Source: Batkoa obscura
Lineage: Eukaryota > Entomophthoromycota > Entomophthoromycetes > Entomophthorales > Batkoaceae
Assembly (NCBI GenBank): GCA_030770535.1
Contig: JASVEC010000030.1
Coordinates: 434,001-498,000, forward strand
Direction: 5' to 3'
DNA length: 64,000 bases
The translations under genes were made by a program, and so were the position numbers. Below the pieces are notes generated by a model. That model ran no database searches. It was not told where the DNA came from and worked only from the letters and a program-made list of their open reading frames with translations. Positions 38,101-50,546 of this stretch are shown here, piece by piece. Each line of letters opens with the position of its first letter. Position 1 is the first letter of the stretch.

Positions 38101-38813
38101 TTTTGATAAATTAAATTCTAAATTAGATATCGTTTCATTAAGTGCCGAAGTGTTATTAATCGCATTCATCAACTGTATCTCTCTCTGTTCAGCTATTTTT
38201 TTGTAATCTATATTATCTTCATCTTGAATTTTATCAAAACCTATCTCTTCCTTCTTTTCATCCATTTTCTTGTCGTCCACTCTCTTTTTGTGTTCTTTTT
38301 TATTTACTTTTTTATTATCTTGTTCATTAGTCTGTTTCTCAATTACTTTCTCTTCTTTATTCTTCATTACTTTTAATTCTTCCTTTAATAATGGTTCTTC
38401 TTTTAGTAATATTTCTTCTTTTAAGCCATTAGGTGATGTTAATGGATTTGGATTTGGATTTAATTTGGTCTCCTTTTCAATTTCTTGAATATTAGCACCT
38501 AAAGGATCGGATCCTGATACCCCATTAGAATGTATTTTTTTTATGGGTTTAGGTTTATGGGATTCTATGGAAAATCAGTTAATATTATTAAAATAATAAA
38601 ACCATGATAGTTTATAATACAATGTAAAATATAAAACAATATTTGAATAATTTTCTTTATAAACTTACTTTGTTGTATTTGTGGTTTTAATTTGTTTGTT
38701 TCCTCATCTGGAAAATCTAAAACTTTATCTAATTGAGATTCCATATTGTTAATTGCTTGTTTTAAGAAGCCGCCCCATCCAGAGCTTCCTTGATTATCTT
38801 TAAAAAAACTCAT
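35118..38813 (-). CDS. TMF/Sgm1-like Golgi coiled-coil protein (golgin)
   Basis: Starts MSFFKDNQGSSGWGGFLKQA followed by INNMESQLDKVLD, the short N-terminal signature of TMF1/Sgm1 golgins. It continues with a Lys/Glu-rich low-complexity part, then many heptad-type exons, and ends with the TMF TATA-binding/Rab6-binding C-terminal domain: HEIVLELLGEKSEQLEDVKA, then DLQEAKLQYKKQL, with ISKIPTS before the stop at 35118. TMF1 tethers vesicles at the trans-Golgi and binds Rab6. At least a dozen short GT-AG introns interrupt it. One intron (37849-37610) is 240 nt because it contains a 20 bp minisatellite. A poly-Asn run is encoded near 36724-36750. The open frame at 37629 is the minisatellite, not a protein. 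Confidence 0.85.
36053..36096. repeat. 7 bp microsatellite in a TMF intron
   Basis: About six tandem copies of TTAATTA inside an intron of the golgin gene. Confidence 0.85.
37659..37839. repeat. 20 bp minisatellite in a TMF intron
   Basis: Eight to nine near-perfect copies of ACAATAATATATAATAATAT, confined to the intron 37849-37610 of the golgin gene. Copies are nearly identical, indicating recent expansion. Confidence 0.95.
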
Positions 38814-39923
38814 TGAATAGAATTATTAGCCTTTTGATTAAATTTAAAAAATATAAAACTAAAATTTAATTTTATAAATTTTTATTTTTTGTTCCAATTT
38901 AATTATTTGAATGAAGTCTTGAATTTGTGCCACAGATTGGTTGATTTGAATTCTAAATCTTAGAGTATTTTTTGTAATTAAGGTTACTATTTATATTTTA
39001 ATGTTTCAGATTATCTATAATAAATAATTTAAAAATTTGATTTTATAAAACAAGAATATTCAAATAATTGAAAATGAGTAAAAATAATTCAAATATAGAA
39101 ATAAGTGTTTATTTGTTATATAATATAAAGTTGGATCTTTTTTTTATAACTATAATAAACATTGAAATTTATTTAAAAATTATAATATATTTAATAGCAT
39201 CAAATTAGCATAATTATTTCACTTTAATAATATCATTAACTTATTGTTATTTTATATAAAATTAATTCTTTTAATAAAATATAATAAAATATAATAAAAT
39301 ATAATAAAATATAATAAAATATAATAAAAATAATTGAAATATATAATTCAATTAGTATTTATTAATTTTAATTTTAAGTTTATTAAAGTCTTTTCAAAGT
39401 CTATATTTCACTTTTTAAGGGTAATTTCCCTTTAACACTAAAAAGGGTTTTCTTAATACTTTGAAAATAATATATCATCTAATCACATCTATTTGATTAT
39501 TAAACTCAATTATAAAAAGTATCTGATTCTACCATAAACCTTCTTACCAACTATTAAATTTTTTATCAAATTAACTAAAGCAATGCAGTTGTTGCAACTC
39601 CAATTCAATTAACTGTTCATTTAAGAAAAAAAGCTATGTTAAAATTAACTAAAGTAAAAGATAAGACTCTAAAAAAACTGACTATATAAATAATTTAACT
39701 ATAAAACTTATTGGTAAAAAAGTCGCAAAAGAGTTACAATCACTACAACCAAGCTAAAATAGTTCAGATCCTTTAAAATCTAAGCCACTTTAAAGCTTCA
39801 CTAAAAAGTTCAAACCCCTGATTTCATTGGCTTATGCTGATGACACCAAGAAAAAAATTTAAAGCTTCAATAATTAAATTTCCAAACTTCATAGTTTCTT
39901 TAACTTAGATAAAAGATAATAAA
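38814..39923. other. Divergent promoter region with a short tandem repeat
   Basis: Separates the golgin (-) and Vps10 (+) starts. It holds a 10 bp tandem repeat at 39273-39330 and nothing else that I can name. Confidence 0.55.
39273..39330. repeat. 10 bp tandem repeat (AATAAAATAT)
   Basis: Five to six head-to-tail copies of AATAAAATAT between the golgin and Vps10 genes. Confidence 0.9.
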
Positions 39924-42900
39924 ATGGTATCACATAAAAGTGAAAGAAAGAAACGAAAGATATTTCTGAGGCCAATATATTGGTTATTATTGGTGTTATT
40001 TTTGAATATACAATATGTTAAAGCGGAAGCAAAGATTGAAATTGCTACAACTGAATTTAAAGAGGCCCCTCAAAGTTTATTTTATTTTAGGGAATCGGAT
40101 GTAAGTACTATATTTAAAATAAAATAAAAATTTATTAAAGAAATTCTTAATTTTAACCACTATTTTTTTTCTATTTAGGTTATTTTATACTTGGAGTCCG
40201 AAAGTAATAATGTTTATCGCTCTGATAACGAAGGAAAGACATGGAATTTATTAAAAGATATAAGTAAAAAAGAGATAACTACTATATATAGACATCCTTA
40301 TGATAATGATAAAGTAAACTTTTCCCTTAATTAATATTTTTTTTAAATCTATTTATAAATTTTATAGGCGATCATAGCCACTTCAGGAAAGGAACATTAT
40401 CTTACTCAAGACCAAGGAAAGACATGGAAATCGTTTGAAGCACCGGTATTACCAGCTTCAAAATCAAGCACGTTTTTATTTAATTCTAAAAAACCAGAAT
40501 ATATAATCTATCTTGGTAGCAAATGTGAACACTCTGGTTTTTTGGGTAGCGTGGAAACATGTAAAGATAGTGCTTATTATACTACTAATTTTTTTAAATC
40601 ATCACCAAAAAAATTACTTGATAATATTTCCACATGTAAATGGGTTTTATCAAGTGAAGGAAAAGAAATGGAAGATATAGATGAGAAAATGGTTGTTTGT
40701 ATTAAAGCTAGTGATAAAAAAGCACCGGATGCAAAAGAAGCTATTGATGCTTCTAAATTGGTTTGGTCCACTGATTTTTTTAATACTAAAAATTTAGTCG
40801 ATTTCGATTTTGATGGGGTACCCGATGGTGGTGTTATTGGTTTTACCGTTTTACAAAGTTTTATGGTAGCTGCTGTAAGAAGAGATGTGGGATCAGAAAA
40901 ATTAAGTTTATTTGTTTCTAAAGATGCAAAGGTGTGGGCAGAGGTAGAAAAATAGATTATTATTATTATTGAATTGATATCTAATTTGTTAATATAGGGT
41001 TATTTACCTAAGCATAAAAGTTTAGAGCAAAATGTAAGTATTTTAATTTAATTTAATTTAATTTAAGGATTACAATATTTTTTAGGCTTTTACATTACTT
41101 GATTCAACTTCCAATTCCATTGTATTAGATGTAGTATTTTCCTCCAATGATGAAGTTGGTGGTTTATATTTTTCTAATTCTAATGGTACTTATTTTACAC
41201 AATCTTTATTAAATGTGAATCGAGATTCCACTGGTATTGTTGATTTTGAAAGAGTGAAAGGGGTAGAAAATATAATATTAAGCAACATTGTACAAAATCC
41301 CAAAGAAGTATCCAAAGGATTGAAAATAGTAAAGAAAAAACTAGCAAGTTATATTACATTTAATAATGGTGGACAATGGGATACATTAATACCACCTAAT
41401 AAGAACTGTAAAGGAGAAGAATATTCATGTTTAAAATCCAAAGATAAAAAACAATGTTCCTTACATTTACATTCTGTAAGTAATATCAATAATATGGGTC
41501 CTGTATTTTCTAGACAATCAGCACCAGGCATCTTATTAGGTGTTGGTAATGTTGGTCCTTATCTTAAAGATAGAGAAGATGGCGATACCTTTTATTCTAA
41601 AGATGGTGGCTTATCATGGAAATGTGCACGACCAGGACCACATAAATATGTATTAGGAGATATGGGAAGTATCTTAGTATTAGCTGAAGATAAAAAAGAA
41701 GTGAAAAGAATTATCTATTCATTTGATCAAGGACAGCATTGGAATGAAAAAAAATTAAATGCAGCAATAACACCCGTTTATTTAACAACCGAAAAATTAT
41801 CATCATCTCAATCTGTAATTTTATTAGGTGAAAAAAAGGATGATAGTTATGTATTATATCATTTTGATTTTTCTAAAGCTCATCCCAGGAAATGTAAATT
41901 TGATGAAAAAAGATTAGAAGATTCAAAAGATTTTGAAGTTTGGCAACCAAAAAGTAAAATTAGAAATAATAATAATAAACAAGATAAATTGTGTATTATG
42001 GGTAGTGAATTAAAATATTTTCGACGTAAACCAGAAGTAGAATGTTATATTGGGGAAAAATTTAAAATTTTTAAATCAAGTAAGGAGAAATGTCCATGTA
42101 CTGAATCTGATTTTGAATGTGATTATAATTATATACTTAATGAGGATGGTAAATGTGAACTACATGGAGAAATACTTATACCTAAAGGGGAATGTAAAAA
42201 AAAGAGTGATAAATTTATGGCAAGTTCTGGATATCGTAAAATACCTGGAAATAATTGTGATGAAAAAGCGAAGGGAGCAGTTAAATTAAATCAAAAGATA
42301 GAAAAGTCATGTAATATCACTGATAATACAATAACCATTCCCAACAATGGAAAAGTACGTCATCAAAGGAAAGAATTTAGCCATAGTATATTAAATTATT
42401 ATATATTTCCCAAATCAGAAGTTTATATGATTTATACAATTAATGGGGAATTATGGACTAGTTTAGATAAAGGTACTAGTTGGCGAAAAAAAATTGATGA
42501 AAAAGTCATTAAAATTATTGGACATCCATATGATAAATTAACAGCATTTGTTATTACTAAAGATCAAAATATATATTTAACTAAAGATCAAGGTAAAACT
42601 TTTGATAAATTTAGTTTACCATTATCAATGAGTACTTTTAATACCAATCAAATATTATCATTTAATTCTAATAAGAAAGAAACAATATTATTTATTGGTA
42701 GTACAGAATGTCCAAAATGTCATAGTGAAGCATTTATATCCAATGATTATGGAAAAACATGGAAATCAATTAGTAAGTATGTTAGAAATTGTGAATTTGG
42801 TATAACAAGTGAATTTACACCAGAAAATAAAAATTTAATATTTTGTTCAATTTATAATAATATGGATATTAATATTGATCAAAGTAAATTGGAGTTAGTT

Positions 42901-45900
42901 AAAGATCCCAATCATCCATTAGATTTATATACTATTGATAGTCAAGATATTACTAAAAAGAATGTTATATTAAAAGATATTGGTCAATTTACAATATCGG
43001 GTATTTATTTAATTGCTTCTTCTTATAAAAAAGAACAATTATTAATTAAAGTAGCTAAATCAAATCTTAAATTTTCCGATGCTAAATTTCCTCCGATGAT
43101 GGAAATTTCAAGTGATGGTTTTATTATTCATGAATCTGAAAATTCGGATGGAAGTTCTATAATGTTAACACTTTCTAAAGTATCTTTTGAAAATACAACA
43201 ACACCTACTTTTGGTATCTCTCAATTACCTATTGGTTCTTTATTTACTTCTAATTTTGATGGTACAGCTTATTCCCTTTCATTACCTGATTTAAGAGTGA
43301 GTTCCAAAGGAATTGTTGATTTAGAACAAGTATTAGGTATTCAAGGGATGATATTAGCCAATCAAGTAACTAGTATGGATGAAAACAAAAATCCAATAGC
43401 AAAAACAGTAATATCATATGATAATGGAGCTACTTGGAATTATATTCAGCCGCCCAAAAAAGGTATTAATGGTAAAGAGTATGATTGTTTAGAACTTGGT
43501 TGTTCCTTACATTTACATACTATTTATGAAAATCATCAACAATTAGGTTCCTTTGGTAATCAAAATTCAAAAGGACATATGATAGCTGTTGGGAATGTTG
43601 GACAAACTTTATTGCCTTATGAAGAGTGTCAAACTTATCTTACATTAGACAATGGTATTACTTGGAATGAAATTAAAGCTTCAGAGTCATTATATGCTAT
43701 TGGTGATAGCGGTAGTATTTTAGTATTAGTAGATGATGAAGCGCCTACAAATACTTTAATTTATAGTTTAGATGGTGGTAAAAATTGGAATAAATATATA
43801 TTTTCAAATGATCCAATCAAGCCAACACATTTATTAACAGCATCTAGTGGAGAATCATTAAGATTTTTAATTATTGGATTTTCAAGTGAACATGATAATT
43901 CAAAAGCTTCAGCTGGTCATAAATCACAAATTGTTACAGTTGACTTTTCAGAGTTATTTGAACGTAAATGTAAATTTTTTTATTAATTTAATTTAATAAG
44001 GTTAATCATAATAAATTTTTAGGTGAATTTGATGAACTTAAATGGAAAGATTTTGAAAAATGGACACCAGAGAGAATAGTTAGTTATAAAGATAATAAAG
44101 CAACCACGTCCAAATGTTTATTGGGAAGTAAATTAAGTCTATGGCGTAAAAAGATAGGAACCAATTGTTATGTTGGAGAAAATAGTCATAGTAAAGAAAT
44201 AAATATGGAAAGTTGTGAATGTAATGAACAAGATTATGAATGTGATGTGAATTATTGGCGTAGTGAAATGGGCTTTGGAGAATGTTTATTATTTGGTAAA
44301 GATCCTGATCGACCAAAAGATTGTAAACGAGGAGAAAAATATAAAGCAAAATCAGGGTATAGAAAAATTGCTACTAGTCATTGTAAAGGTGGTAAAGACT
44401 TAAGTCAATCTATTGAAAAGGAATGTTTAGATTTTAATGGAATTGATATGAAACAAACAACATTTGATAGTGAAATGGCAGAAAATTTTTATTTTAGAGA
44501 ATCATTTACTATTGTTATTAGAACAAATGATGGTGAAGTACATATTTCTAAAAATGAAGGGTATTCTTTTCATAAATTAATTGATAAAGAGCATGATAAA
44601 ATTATATCCGCTATGCATCATACTTATATTGATAATACAGCTTATTTTGTTACCTTATCTAATACTCATTATTATACTCATGATGAAACATTAACAATTA
44701 ATTCGTTCAAAACACCTACAGAACCTAATGGCTTTAGTATTCCATTTTTTTCATTTCATCCAGAAGAACCAAGTTGGGCCATCTTTACAGGAACTAAAGG
44801 GTGTGATAAAAACCCTTCAGATAGTTGTCGAGCTGAAGCTTATTTAACGAAAGATAATGGAGCTACTTGGAAAAGTTTAGGAGATTATGTAAGAAATTGT
44901 CAATTTGCTAAAACCAAGCATTTAACAAATGTACCCAAAGAAAGAATTTTATGCGAAACTTATAAAGATAGATCAGGTTCTCAAAGTATGTTTGTTAGTA
45001 ATCCAGTTTTACTTAAGTACTCGGATGATGATTTTGAAACCTCAAAGACCTTATTTGAGAATATCATTGGGTTTTCTTTCTTTTATGAATTTATGGTAGT
45101 TGCTGAAAGTGATCCTGATTTTAAGGGTAATTTGATCCTTAATGTTTCTAAAGATGTAGAGCATTTTGAACATGGTCGATTTCCATTAAACCTTACTATA
45201 GCTTCGGATGGATTTACTGTATTAGAATCCAACACTCATAGTTTATTTTTACATATTACTTCTCCTGGTCAAGGCTATGGTCCATTATTAATATCCGATA
45301 GTAATGGTACTCAATTTACCAAAAGTTTGGATAATTTAAATCGAGATGACGATGGCTTTGTTGATTTTGAAAAAATGGCTGGTATTGAAGGTGTCGCTTT
45401 AGCCAATCAAGTATTTAATAGTGAAGAAGTTAAATTGACTAAAATTAAAAAAATTCAATCAAGGATTACATTTAATAATGGTAATGGATTTTTATTATGT
45501 GGATTAATTAAATAAATTATTGATAAATGAATGATTAGGTGCTACTTGGGAGAGATTAACAGTAAGAGGAAAAGATAGTAAAGGGGAAGTTTTTAATTGC
45601 AAAGTAAGTAAATTAGTTCTAACTGCTTTGTACAAAATAAAATAAAAATTCTTTTTTTTATTTAGGGTCCAGAATGTGGGTTACATTTACATAGTTTCAC
45701 TGAAAGATCGGATCCCGAAAACATTTTTTCTATTCCAGCCGCTGTAGGTATGATGGTAGGTGTTGGTAATTTTGGGAAAGAACTTGGAGAATATGCAAAT
45801 GGGAATACTTTTTTCACGAACAATGCAGGTAAGCATTGGAGTGAAATAGCCAAAGGCCCCCATCGTCATGAGTTTGGTGATTCAGGTGGTGTTATTATGC

Positions 45901-47305
45901 TAGTTAAAGATGGGGATGCTATTGATGAATTGTTATATTCTAAAGATATGGGGTTGAGCTTTCAAACTTTAAAATTCCCAAAAGATTTTGAAAAAGTTAG
46001 GGTATTGGAAACGAGTATTGAACCACAATCTACTTCACTAAAATTTTTGATTTTGGGCCATTCTAATAAGAAACAGTTTGTGGTTACTCATGTTGATTTT
46101 TCTGGGTTGCAGGATAGAAAGTGTAAGTTTTGAAATTTTTTATCAATAATTTTATTGATAATAACTGTTATTAGGCATTGAAGATAATGATAGCAATAAA
46201 AGTGATTTTGAAACTTGGAGTCCATCTACGGTTCGTGGTACTAAATGCTTTTTCGGGCATGAAGTAATTTCAGTAATCCTAAATTTTAAAATTATTTTTA
46301 ATGATCTATTTTTTAGTTAACTTATTATCGCCGTAAAAGAGAGCGAAAATGTTTTATTGGACGTAAATTCATGGATCCTATTACCGAAGAAAATGTATGT
46401 GAATGTACGGATTTAGATTATGAATGGTAAATATTTTATATAAAAAATATTATTTTGAAAACAGCAGATTAATAATTATACTTTAATTTTAGTGATTTTA
46501 ATTTCCAAAAAGATAAGAATGGACGATGTGTTTTAATTTCCGGTAAAGATGCAACAAAAACTTTATGTGAAAATGGAATATCTTCTTATAATATATCTTC
46601 TGGGTAAGTATATTTTATTATTATTTTATATTTAAGAATTATATATTAATTCTATATAGTTATCGTAAAATTGCTATGTCTCAATGTAAAGGTGGTAAAG
46701 ATTTAAGTTTACCTAAAGAAGTTTGGTGTCCAGGTAATATTGAATTTTAATCAAAATACTGTTAATGAATATAACTAATTAATGATATAATAATTAGGTC
46801 ATGGATTATCAGGTATGGGGATATTTTTTATTATATTAATACCCTTGATTGGGTTAATTGCTTTATTATATGGATTTATTATTCGAGGTTCTAATCGTAG
46901 AGGAATGGATTGGTAAGTTACTATGTATTATTACTGTTTAATACTTATATGGTATTTATTAATAGGAAACGTATTTATTATGTATTGTCACCTTACCTCT
47001 GTTTCTTACCAGCTTTAATAGTGGAATTAATTTATGGACAAGGAAGCCATGGTCTTAGACAACGATTATTTGGTAATCGTGGTGGTTATAGACGTGGTTA
47101 TGAATATGAACCAGTAGCTCAATATGATTATGATTATGAATTAGATGATGAATTTATTGATGGACCTGCAGAAATTGAATTGAATGAAGAAGAAGAGGAT
47201 GATTATCAAGATTTTGTGGGTGCTACAACAGATAATAATATTAATATTGATAATAATAATTTGGAGATTAATTTTGATGAAGATGAAGAAGATGGTTTGT
47301 TGTAA
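39924..47305 (+). CDS. VPS10: Vps10/sortilin-type sorting receptor with three VPS10 units
   Basis: Type I membrane receptor that in yeast sorts carboxypeptidase Y from the late Golgi to the vacuole. Residues about 15-34 form a signal-anchor-like segment (PIYWLLLVLFLNIQYVKAEA). The lumenal part has beta-propeller Asp-box motifs (SDNEGKTW, TKDQGKTF, TKDNGATW) and is built of three consecutive units. Each has a late GIVDFE/GFVDFE block (41230, 43310, 45350) and a GDMGSILVL/GDSGSILVL/GDSGGVIML block. Each is followed by a 10-cysteine module (about 42040-42310, 44110-44430, 46230-46740) ending in SGYRKI. One TM helix follows (MGIFFIILIPLIGLIALLYG), then a cytosolic tail rich in Tyr and Asp/Glu (YEYEPVAQYDYDYELDDEF) suited to adaptor or retromer recognition. 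About ten introns. Total roughly 2,200 residues. Converges with IRE1. Confidence 0.93.
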
Positions 47306-47630
47306 TTTTTTTATTAGTGTTTAATGCTATGAACTCTCTTTTTTAAATAAAATTGAATTTTTAATAAAATATATCATGCTATTTTAATATAGATTTAAAT
47401 TGATAGAAAAATTAAAGTAGGAAATACAAAATTGAAAATGTAAAAAAGAAATACTGTTTTTATATGAGATACTGTATTTTTTTTATAAAAAATTAAAATT
47501 AGAATTAAAACAAGATAAATATTATATCAAACAACATCCATTTCAAACAGAACTTACATCCAACTAAACTATTTTTTTAAACATATTCAAACATTATAAC
47601 TTAAATTAAGCCATTAAAAGAAAGACTAAC
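47306..47630. other. Convergent 3' spacer
   Basis: 325 bases between the stops of the Vps10 (+) and IRE1 (-) genes. It holds only AT-rich presumed 3' UTR sequence. Confidence 0.6.
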
Positions 47631-50546
47631 TTAATTATTCAATCCATTGTTTAATTGAAAATAAGTTTTAAAGATTGGATCTTTTGATAAAGTGGGATGT
47701 TTAGCTAAAGTATAATAAGCATGTAGTAATAATCTAGGATATCTGTTTAAAAAATAATTTAAATATCCTTCTGGTAATGGTCCATACGCTCTTTTAACAA
47801 AATTAGGTAAATCCTGATAATGGTGTTTTTTATTCCTAATAACTCTCAATAAATCTTTAAGTTTGCTACCATCATATCCCCTATATCGATGTAAATCATT
47901 TAATACTCTATTGTCCATTCTTTTTTGCCAATCTTCTCCAATAACTAATTCTGCTCCAATCTCAATATCTTCTAATCTTTCCCCACGATATCCTGTTTTT
48001 GCTTCTGCTTCTAATTGGTCAGAAATATCTTGTAAAAATGCTAATTTTTTATTAGCTCCCCAAAAGTAGGGGTGGATTAATACTGAACCTGAATCAGGTC
48101 GATGTGCTGGATCGGGATGAATCATTTGAGTAATAAGGTCATGTGCTTCTGCTTTAAATTCGATATCAGTATTATTTAATAATTCAATCAATTCCGATTT
48201 GCCTTCAATAACTCTAGATTCTCTAGCATATTTACCACCAAATGGATGTTGACCATTTGTTAATACATAATAAAATACACAGCCTGCTGAAAAGATATCT
48301 ACTGCCCTAGTAATTCTGCCTTTCGACTTTTTACTTTCTTCTCCTAAGGGTGGGGGTAATGTAATTGAACTGGAACTAGAATCTAAATTAGAGGAAGAGG
48401 AATGCTCGTTTAATAAAGCTGGATCACTTAATTCTTTTGCAATAGTTGAATTCATTAATATCTCAGGTGCTCTCCATCCCATTGTACCTGCAGCTGCACC
48501 CGAAGCCAATGTATTATGAAATGAACTTTGATCTTCTTCTAATTTCTTACACAAACCAAAATCAGATATTAATACCCTCGGTGGACGATCTTGACCAAAT
48601 CGATCTTTATTACACGCAATTAAAATATTATGAGGCTTAATATCCCGATGGACTATTTTTAAACTATGTAAATGATGTAAACCAACCATTATTTGATATA
48701 GCATATCTTGTGGTGTAATTGCACATTTAAAAGATAATTTTGATGGATCTTGAATTAATCCATATAATGAAGTAGGGCATAATTCTAGAGCTAAATACAT
48801 GAATTGTTCGCATCTTTCCATACAATAATATCTAACTACATTAGGATGACTATCACTATCTTCTAAAGTATTCACTTCATGTTCAGCTATTTGTACTAAA
48901 TCTTTTAACATTCTTTTAACTGCTACATCTCTACCTTGAAATTGACCTTTATAAACAATAGTACCATGAGAACCATAACCTAATACTTCAGGAAATACAG
49001 TAATTGTATTTATAATCGTACTACCATCTTCTTTATATTGTGCTTTAACTGGACCCGATACTTTAAAATGATCTTTGTCTTCTTTATTCTTTTTATTATT
49101 TTTTGATTTGGCCTTTTTACGAGATTCATCCACTTTTTTAAAGAGTTGATTATTTTCTAACTCTTTATAACCACAGATAGCTAATATCGTACCTACTGAA
49201 AACCATAATACTCTTCGCCAATTATATTTTGATTCTTCATTTTCATTAGTATTGTTATTATTGGTTTCATTTTCTTCTTGATTAATTGATAAAGTTAAAT
49301 GAATAGCATCATGATCATATTGATAAATACTATGTGGATAAGCCATAACTATCTGTTTGTCATTATCCTTATTAACTTTTGGCTCACTAAATTTAGATAA
49401 ACTCATATAAGGAAAGGCTTTTGATGATAATACATAAAAGGAATCTCGATGTCTACCAACAAAAGCAGATTCATCTTGACTATTAATAGATATACCAGAA
49501 GGTATTTCAAGTTCTGAAAAATTCAATGATCTTGCTACTAATGTACTATGTTTGACTTTGGGTGTAGCCATATTCTCTTCAATCAATACATCAAAGGCGT
49601 AAATTACTGGAGAGGCAAATGCATTTACATTAAGAATGGATTTTACTTTTTGTATATCATTAGGTCCCCCTTTAATTATATCCGCTTTTTTATCCGATAT
49701 AAATTCCCTAAATGTAACAGTCCAAATAAGGTTATTTGTTAAACTATCAATAACTTCAACTTCGTAATCGGTTAAGCCAACAACAAGGGCACCGGAATTA
49801 GAATTAATACCATAAGAAAAATAAGTACTTGGGACTGAATCAGTCAAAGGAGTTGAATTAGGATGATTTAAAATAGCCCCATTCATGGGATTAATAGTCA
49901 CAAAAGAAGATTTTTTGCTAGCTGTATATCGTCTACCATATTCACTAAAAGGCATTTCTTCGACTAGTTTTTTAATTGATAAAGTCAATGGACGAAGTTG
50001 GTTATTTTTACTACTATAATATAAGTTACCATCACCTCCAGGTTCAGGTAAATAAAAGATATCATCTGTTAATGGTTTTCCTCCTAATTCTTCAAAAGTA
50101 TCAAAACTTCCTTCTTCATCTAAACTTGGTTCTTCTTCAGATACAACATCGCCAAGGGTTCGATTTTTAAATACAAAATCACTAGTGACTAAAGGTATAC
50201 CAAGGTCTTTTTGAGACCAAAGTATTGTACCTGTAGATGCTTCAACTCCATGTAAAGTACCATCCACAGTAGCTACTAATAACAAACCACTATTAGAAAA
50301 TTTTAAATGGTCCGTATCCGGTACATAATCTCTACGAGATAAATTATTTAAACTTGGACTAATTGGTTTTCGATGAGTGTTTAAAAATTCTAAAGCATGC
50401 TCAGGATCATCATCATCCAATTTTGAATCAATAGCTATTAATTCAGTTATCTCGTTGTTCACGTTTTGAGCATAAGCAGCAAGACATTTCCAGGTAAAAT
50501 CAGTGGCTAAAAAAGCAAATAAAAATAGCCAAAATATCAGGATCAT
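47631..50546 (-). CDS. IRE1: IRE1 unfolded-protein-response kinase/RNase
   Basis: A single uninterrupted frame of 971 residues. It has an N-terminal signal peptide (MILIFWLFLFAFLATDF...) and an ER-lumenal propeller-type sensor (LLVATVDGTLHGVEASTGTI). A TM segment lies near residue 449 (VLWFSVGTILAICGY), then a basic stretch. The kinase has glycine loop GYGSHG (~524), DVAVKRM, HRDIKPHNIL (~632), DFG (~660) and a GTMGWRAPE activation segment. The C-terminal KEN ribonuclease domain reads LKDLLRVIRNKKHHYQDLP, keeping the Arg-Asn...His residues of the yeast active site. IRE1 senses misfolded proteins and splices HAC1/XBP1-type mRNA. There is a Ser-rich insertion in the kinase (SSSSNLDSSSSS). The absence of introns in so long a gene contrasts with most genes to its left. 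Confidence 0.97.
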   Translation of the reverse strand: MILIFWLFLFAFLATDFTWKCLAAYAQNVNNEITELIAIDSKLDDDDPEHALEFLNTHRKPISPSLNNLSRRDYVPDTDHLKFSNSGLLLVATVDGTLHGVEASTGTILWSQKDLGIPLVTSDFVFKNRTLGDVVSEEEPSLDEEGSFDTFEELGGKPLTDDIFYLPEPGGDGNLYYSSKNNQLRPLTLSIKKLVEEMPFSEYGRRYTASKKSSFVTINPMNGAILNHPNSTPLTDSVPSTYFSYGINSNSGALVVGLTDYEVEVIDSLTNNLIWTVTFREFISDKKADIIKGGPNDIQKVKSILNVNAFASPVIYAFDVLIEENMATPKVKHSTLVARSLNFSELEIPSGISINSQDESAFVGRHRDSFYVLSSKAFPYMSLSKFSEPKVNKDNDKQIVMAYPHSIYQYDHDAIHLTLSINQEENETNNNNTNENEESKYNWRRVLWFSVGTILAICGYKELENNQLFKKVDESRKKAKSKNNKKNKEDKDHFKVSGPVKAQYKEDGSTIINTITVFPEVLGYGSHGTIVYKGQFQGRDVAVKRMLKDLVQIAEHEVNTLEDSDSHPNVVRYYCMERCEQFMYLALELCPTSLYGLIQDPSKLSFKCAITPQDMLYQIMVGLHHLHSLKIVHRDIKPHNILIACNKDRFGQDRPPRVLISDFGLCKKLEEDQSSFHNTLASGAAAGTMGWRAPEILMNSTIAKELSDPALLNEHSSSSNLDSSSSSITLPPPLGEESKKSKGRITRAVDIFSAGCVFYYVLTNGQHPFGGKYARESRVIEGKSELIELLNNTDIEFKAEAHDLITQMIHPDPAHRPDSGSVLIHPYFWGANKKLAFLQDISDQLEAEAKTGYRGERLEDIEIGAELVIGEDWQKRMDNRVLNDLHRYRGYDGSKLKDLLRVIRNKKHHYQDLPNFVKRAYGPLPEGYLNYFLNRYPRLLLHAYYTLAKHPTLSKDPIFKTYFQLNNGLNN

